Positions 61,490-64,000 of a DNA stretch of 64,000 nt are shown piece by piece. The stretch spans positions 2,852,001-2,916,000 of the forward strand of contig NZ_CP090446.1 of assembly GCF_021442025.1 (NCBI RefSeq), read 5' to 3'. How positions within the stretch are numbered: the stretch's first letter is position 1; every line of letters begins with the position of its first letter. The translations under genes were made by a program, and so were the position numbers. Below the pieces are notes generated by a model. That model saw only the letters and a list, made by a program, of their open reading frames with translations, made no database searches and was not told the DNA's origin. Source of the stretch: Sphingobacterium sp. SRCM116780. Its GTDB lineage: Bacteria; Bacteroidota; Bacteroidia; Sphingobacteriales; Sphingobacteriaceae.

Positions 61490-61515
61490 GACTCTAACGA
61501 AAATACGTCAGAGTC
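61490..61515 (-). promoter_or_regulatory. Small stem-loop between rplL and rpoB
   Basis: GACTCT ... AGAGTC with an internal ACG/CGT pair. Resembles the partial attenuator known at this junction in other bacteria. No T-run. Confidence 0.35.
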
Positions 61516-61544
61516 TAAACCTTTTGAGGGCTTGTTAGCTAAGA

Positions 61545-61919
61545 TTATTTAATCTCAACAACAGCTCCAGCTTCTTCTAATTGTTGTTTCAAAGCTTGTG
61601 CTTCGTCTTTAGAAACACCAGTTTTGATTTCTTTAGGAGCACCGTCTACTAAATCTTTAGCTTCTTTCAAGCCTAATCCAGCTAAATCTTTTACTAATTT
61701 AACTACAGCTAATTTAGCACCACCTGCTTCTTTCAAGATAACATCGAAAGATGTTTTCTCTTCTGCAGCAGCAGCACCTTCAGCTGGAGCAGCAGCAACT
61801 GCAACAGCAGCAGCAGCAGGCTCGATACCATACTCGTCTTTTAAGATATCAGCTAATTCTTTAACTTCTTTTACTGTTAAGTTAACTAACTGTTCAGCAA
61901 GTTGTTTTAAATCTGCCAT
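61545..61919 (-). CDS. rplL: Ribosomal protein L7/L12
   Basis: Acidic stalk protein that recruits translation GTPases. N-terminal dimer domain, Ala-rich hinge (residues 33-52, [18 protein letters not shown]), and globular C-terminal domain with [20 protein letters not shown] and [14 protein letters not shown]. 124 residues, normal. Follows rplJ by 80 bases, before rpoB. Confidence 0.96.
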   Translation of the reverse strand: MADLKQLAEQLVNLTVKEVKELADILKDEYGIEPAAAAVAVAAAPAEGAAAAEEKTSFDVILKEAGGAKLAVVKLVKDLAGLGLKEAKDLVDGAPKEIKTGVSKDEAQALKQQLEEAGAVVEIK

Positions 61920-61999
61920 TTTATTTTGAATTTTTGATTGTCTTTGTGAAAAATTGTTAATTATAATACAACGAATGTTTTATTTAAAAAGAGTATTCG

Positions 62000-62518
62000 T
62001 TAACCTCTTTGTTCTAAAGCTTTTACTAAACCTGAAATTGTATTTCCACCCGATTGAAGAGCTGAAATAACATTCTTCGCAGGAGATTCCAATGCAGCGA
62101 TAACGTCAGCGATGAGTTCATTTTTAGATTTAAGACTCACTAACGCTTTCAATTGATTGTCACCTACAAATGCAGTTTCTTGGATATAAGCAGCTTTTAA
62201 CAAAGGTTTATCACCTTCTTTACGTAAAGCTTGAATTAATTTTGCTGGAGCATTTGCAACTTCAGAGAACATCATTGTTGACGCACCTTTCAATGCTCCT
62301 ACGATTTCTTCTGAATCAATGCCAGCTTCAATTAATGCCTTTTTGATTAAAGTGTTCTTAACAGCTTTAATTTCAATATCACTTTCGAAACATTTGCGAC
62401 GAATGCCATTCACTTTTTCTACCGATAATTCAGAAGTGTCAGTAATATAGAAATTACCGTAAGATTTAATCTGCTCGGCCAAAGCTTGAACAATTTCTTG
62501 TTTTTCTTCTTTTCTCAT
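62000..62518 (-). CDS. rplJ: Ribosomal protein L10
   Basis: Anchors the L7/L12 stalk to 23S rRNA and autoregulates its operon in other bacteria. Begins MRKEEKQEIVQALAEQIKSY. Contains NGIRRKCFESDIEIKAVKN and the C-terminal L12-binding helix (PAKNVISALQSGGNTISGL). 172 residues. Overlaps the rplA 3' end almost directly (2-base gap). Confidence 0.95.
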   Translation of the reverse strand: MRKEEKQEIVQALAEQIKSYGNFYITDTSELSVEKVNGIRRKCFESDIEIKAVKNTLIKKALIEAGIDSEEIVGALKGASTMMFSEVANAPAKLIQALRKEGDKPLLKAAYIQETAFVGDNQLKALVSLKSKNELIADVIAALESPAKNVISALQSGGNTISGLVKALEQRG

Positions 62519-62520
62519 GA

Positions 62521-63219
62521 TTAAATACCCGCTACTGATTTAGTTTCAACATGAATACCAGGACTCATAGTTGCTGAAATGTGAATGCTTTTAAAGTATG
62601 TTCCTTTAGCTGCAGACGGTTTCAAACGAGAGATAGTTTGTAATACCTCTAATGCGTTTTCATAAATTTTGTCTGCATCGAACGACGCTTTACCAACTGA
62701 AGTATGGATGATACCAGTTTTATCAACTTTGAAATCAATCTTACCGCCTTTAACATCTGTTACAGCTTTACCTACTTCTGTAGTTACTGTACCAGTTTTA
62801 GGATTTGGCATTAAGTTTCTTGGACCTAAAATACGACCCAATTTACCTACTTTAGCCATCACACTAGGCATTGTAATAATGATATCAACGTCAGTCCAAC
62901 CGCCTTCAATTTTACTGATATACTCATCTAAACCTACGAAGTCTGCTCCTGCAGCTTTAGCTTCTTCTTCCTTATCAGGAGTACATAAAACTAAAACACG
63001 TACAGTTTTACCAGTTCCGTGAGGTAAAGTTGCAATACCACGAACCATTTGATTTGCTTTACGGGGATCTACGCCTAAACGAACGTCGATATCCACAGAA
63101 GCATCGAATTTGGTCAATGAGATTTCTTTAACTAAAGCCGCAGCTTCTTTTAAAGAGTATGCTTTACCAGCTTCAATTTTGGATAGTGCCGCTTTTTGAT
63201 TTTTTGTTAATCTAGCCAC
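62521..63219 (-). CDS. rplA: Ribosomal protein L1
   Basis: Binds 23S rRNA helices H76-78 at the E-site stalk. Signatures include [20 protein letters not shown] and [19 protein letters not shown]. 232 residues, normal. 22 bases after rplK. Confidence 0.96.
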   Translation of the reverse strand: MARLTKNQKAALSKIEAGKAYSLKEAAALVKEISLTKFDASVDIDVRLGVDPRKANQMVRGIATLPHGTGKTVRVLVLCTPDKEEEAKAAGADFVGLDEYISKIEGGWTDVDIIITMPSVMAKVGKLGRILGPRNLMPNPKTGTVTTEVGKAVTDVKGGKIDFKVDKTGIIHTSVGKASFDADKIYENALEVLQTISRLKPSAAKGTYFKSIHISATMSPGIHVETKSVAGI

Positions 63220-63241
63220 TTTTCTTAAATTGATTTCTTAA

Positions 63242-63685
63242 TTAATTGTTCCAAGGAGCATTACCTGCAACGGTAATACCCATACTACGTGCTGTCCCAG
63301 CTACCATTCTCATAGCAGCATCTAAAGTAAACGCGTTTAAATCTACCATTTTATCTTTGGCAATAACTTCTACTTGTTCCCAAGTAACTGAAGCTACTTT
63401 TTTACGGTTAGGCTCACCTGAACCGCTTTTCAACCCTGCAGTTTCTTTCAATTGAATAGCAACTGGTGGAGTTTTAATGATAAAATCAAAAGATTTATCA
63501 GCGTAAACTGTAATGACAACAGGTAATACTTTTCCTGGTTTGTCTTGCGTACGGGCATTGAACTGCTTACAGAAATCCATGATATTCACCCCTTTAGCAC
63601 CTAATGCAGGTCCTACTGGAGGTGAAGGATTCGCAGCTCCGCCTTTAACTTGTAATTTTACTAACGCACTGACTTCTTTTGCCAT
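63242..63685 (-). CDS. rplK: Ribosomal protein L11
   Basis: GTPase-centre protein. N-terminal [20 protein letters not shown] and C-terminal [10 protein letters not shown]; the thiostrepton-region Pro residues are present. 147 residues. First gene of the rplKAJL-rpoBC transcript from the 63795-63802 promoter. Confidence 0.96.
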   Translation of the reverse strand: MAKEVSALVKLQVKGGAANPSPPVGPALGAKGVNIMDFCKQFNARTQDKPGKVLPVVITVYADKSFDFIIKTPPVAIQLKETAGLKSGSGEPNRKKVASVTWEQVEVIAKDKMVDLNAFTLDAAMRMVAGTARSMGITVAGNAPWNN

Positions 63686-63794
63686 CTTGTTTTGAATTAA
63701 ATTATTAAATGTTTGTTAGTAAGTTGGAAGCAAATAACGTAACATTTATTATTTCACATCGTGGCAAACTTTCGTTTCACCACTAAATGAGGTG

Positions 63795-63802
63795 CAAAGA
63801 TA
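63795..63802 (-). promoter_or_regulatory. -7 element of the rplK operon
   Basis: Minus strand TATCTTTG with TTTG about 20 bases upstream; 110 bases before rplK. Confidence 0.6.
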
Positions 63803-63840
63803 TATAGAAAATAAACGAAATGCAAATTTTTTACAACATA

Positions 63841-63873
63841 AAAAAGAGCAAAGGTTAAACTTTGCTCTTTTTT
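63841..63873 (-). terminator. Terminator after nusG
   Basis: AAAAAGAGCAAAG, GTTAAA loop, CTTTGCTCTTTTT; two bases from the nusG stop. It separates nusG from rplK and is followed by the rplK promoter. Confidence 0.85.
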
Positions 63874-63874
63874 A

Positions 63875-64000
63875 TTATTCTTTTTCTACTTGCATGTAGT
63901 TTAATTCCAATGGTGTCTTTCTTCCGAAAACTTTCACCATTACGATTAATTTTTTCTTGTCTTCGTGGACTTCTTCAATTTCACCTGTAAAACCATTAAA
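63875..64000 (-). CDS. nusG: Transcription antitermination protein NusG, C-terminal part
   Basis: 41 codons and a stop; the gene continues beyond the right edge. The sequence (FNGFTGEIEEVHEDKKKL, then VMVKVFGRKTPLELNYMQ) is the KOW domain that binds S10/Rho in NusG. It ends QVEKE. Upstream of rplK, as in most bacteria. Confidence 0.9.
   Translation of the reverse strand, partial: FNGFTGEIEEVHEDKKKLIVMVKVFGRKTPLELNYMQVEKE

Overview
The window looks like a chromosomal segment of a Bacteroidota bacterium, most likely Sphingobacteriaceae (Sphingobacterium or a close relative). Four things support this: AT-rich DNA with promoter -7 elements of the form TAnnTTTG and few clear Shine-Dalgarno sequences; the long (about 670-residue) form of IspG; a T9SS C-terminal sorting domain and SusD/TonB-era lipoproteins; and a 16S-Ile-Ala-23S-5S rRNA operon next to rplKAJL-rpoBC with Bacteroidota-type RpoB/RpoC. 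The genus is an inference; no database search was possible.

Region 1 (1-15.4 kb, all genes on the minus strand) is accessory DNA. Its upstream half (15.4-7.7 kb) holds two SPFH/YdjI-like proteins, one ending in a GYF_2-like domain and one in a SHOCT-like domain. It also holds three zinc-ribbon proteins (one with a C-terminal membrane anchor), a DUF2004-like protein, a lipoprotein, a DUF6620-like protein and an unknown protein. This resembles an expanded form of the SPFH/zinc-ribbon membrane-stress loci such as Bacillus ydjFGHI, but without a PspA gene. Next come decayed DNA (a broken micrococcal-nuclease gene, and a toxin C-terminus remnant with a probable orphan immunity gene), then a 644-residue protein with a phage-tail-like N-terminus plus PEGA-like and PKD/BspA-like regions, an unrecognised 1241-residue protein, and two small genes cut by the window edge. 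This is the part most likely to contain an undescribed system.

Region 2 (15.5-46.5 kb) is mostly housekeeping: parE, purU, an unknown 595-residue protein, an RlmI-like methyltransferase, MlaFE-type ABC subunits, a LiaF/toastrack membrane protein, ispG, a small T9SS cargo, kup, rlmF, an APC permease, an ACP phosphodiesterase, tyrS, a TonB_C protein, a DUF4397-like lipoprotein, ftsK-lolA, a lytic transglycosylase, an RluB-type pseudouridine synthase with a 93-bp-repeat N-terminal tail, a MazG-like pyrophosphohydrolase, a YhcC-type radical SAM protein, a LacI regulator, a His-rich lipoprotein and a sulfatase. Convergent pairs are separated by clear bidirectional hairpin terminators.

Region 3 (46.8-52.7 kb, minus strand) is a complete rRNA operon: 16S, tRNA-Ile(GAT), tRNA-Ala(TGC), 23S, 5S. 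It has two tandem TAnnTTTG promoters, a terminal hairpin, complementary sequences bracketing 16S and 23S that probably form processing stems, and a repeated GAGAT/ATCTC inverted-repeat element in the spacers. Region 4 (53.2-64 kb, minus strand) is nusG (partial), rplK, rplA, rplJ, rplL, rpoB and rpoC, with a terminator after nusG, a separate promoter before rplK and a terminator after rpoC.
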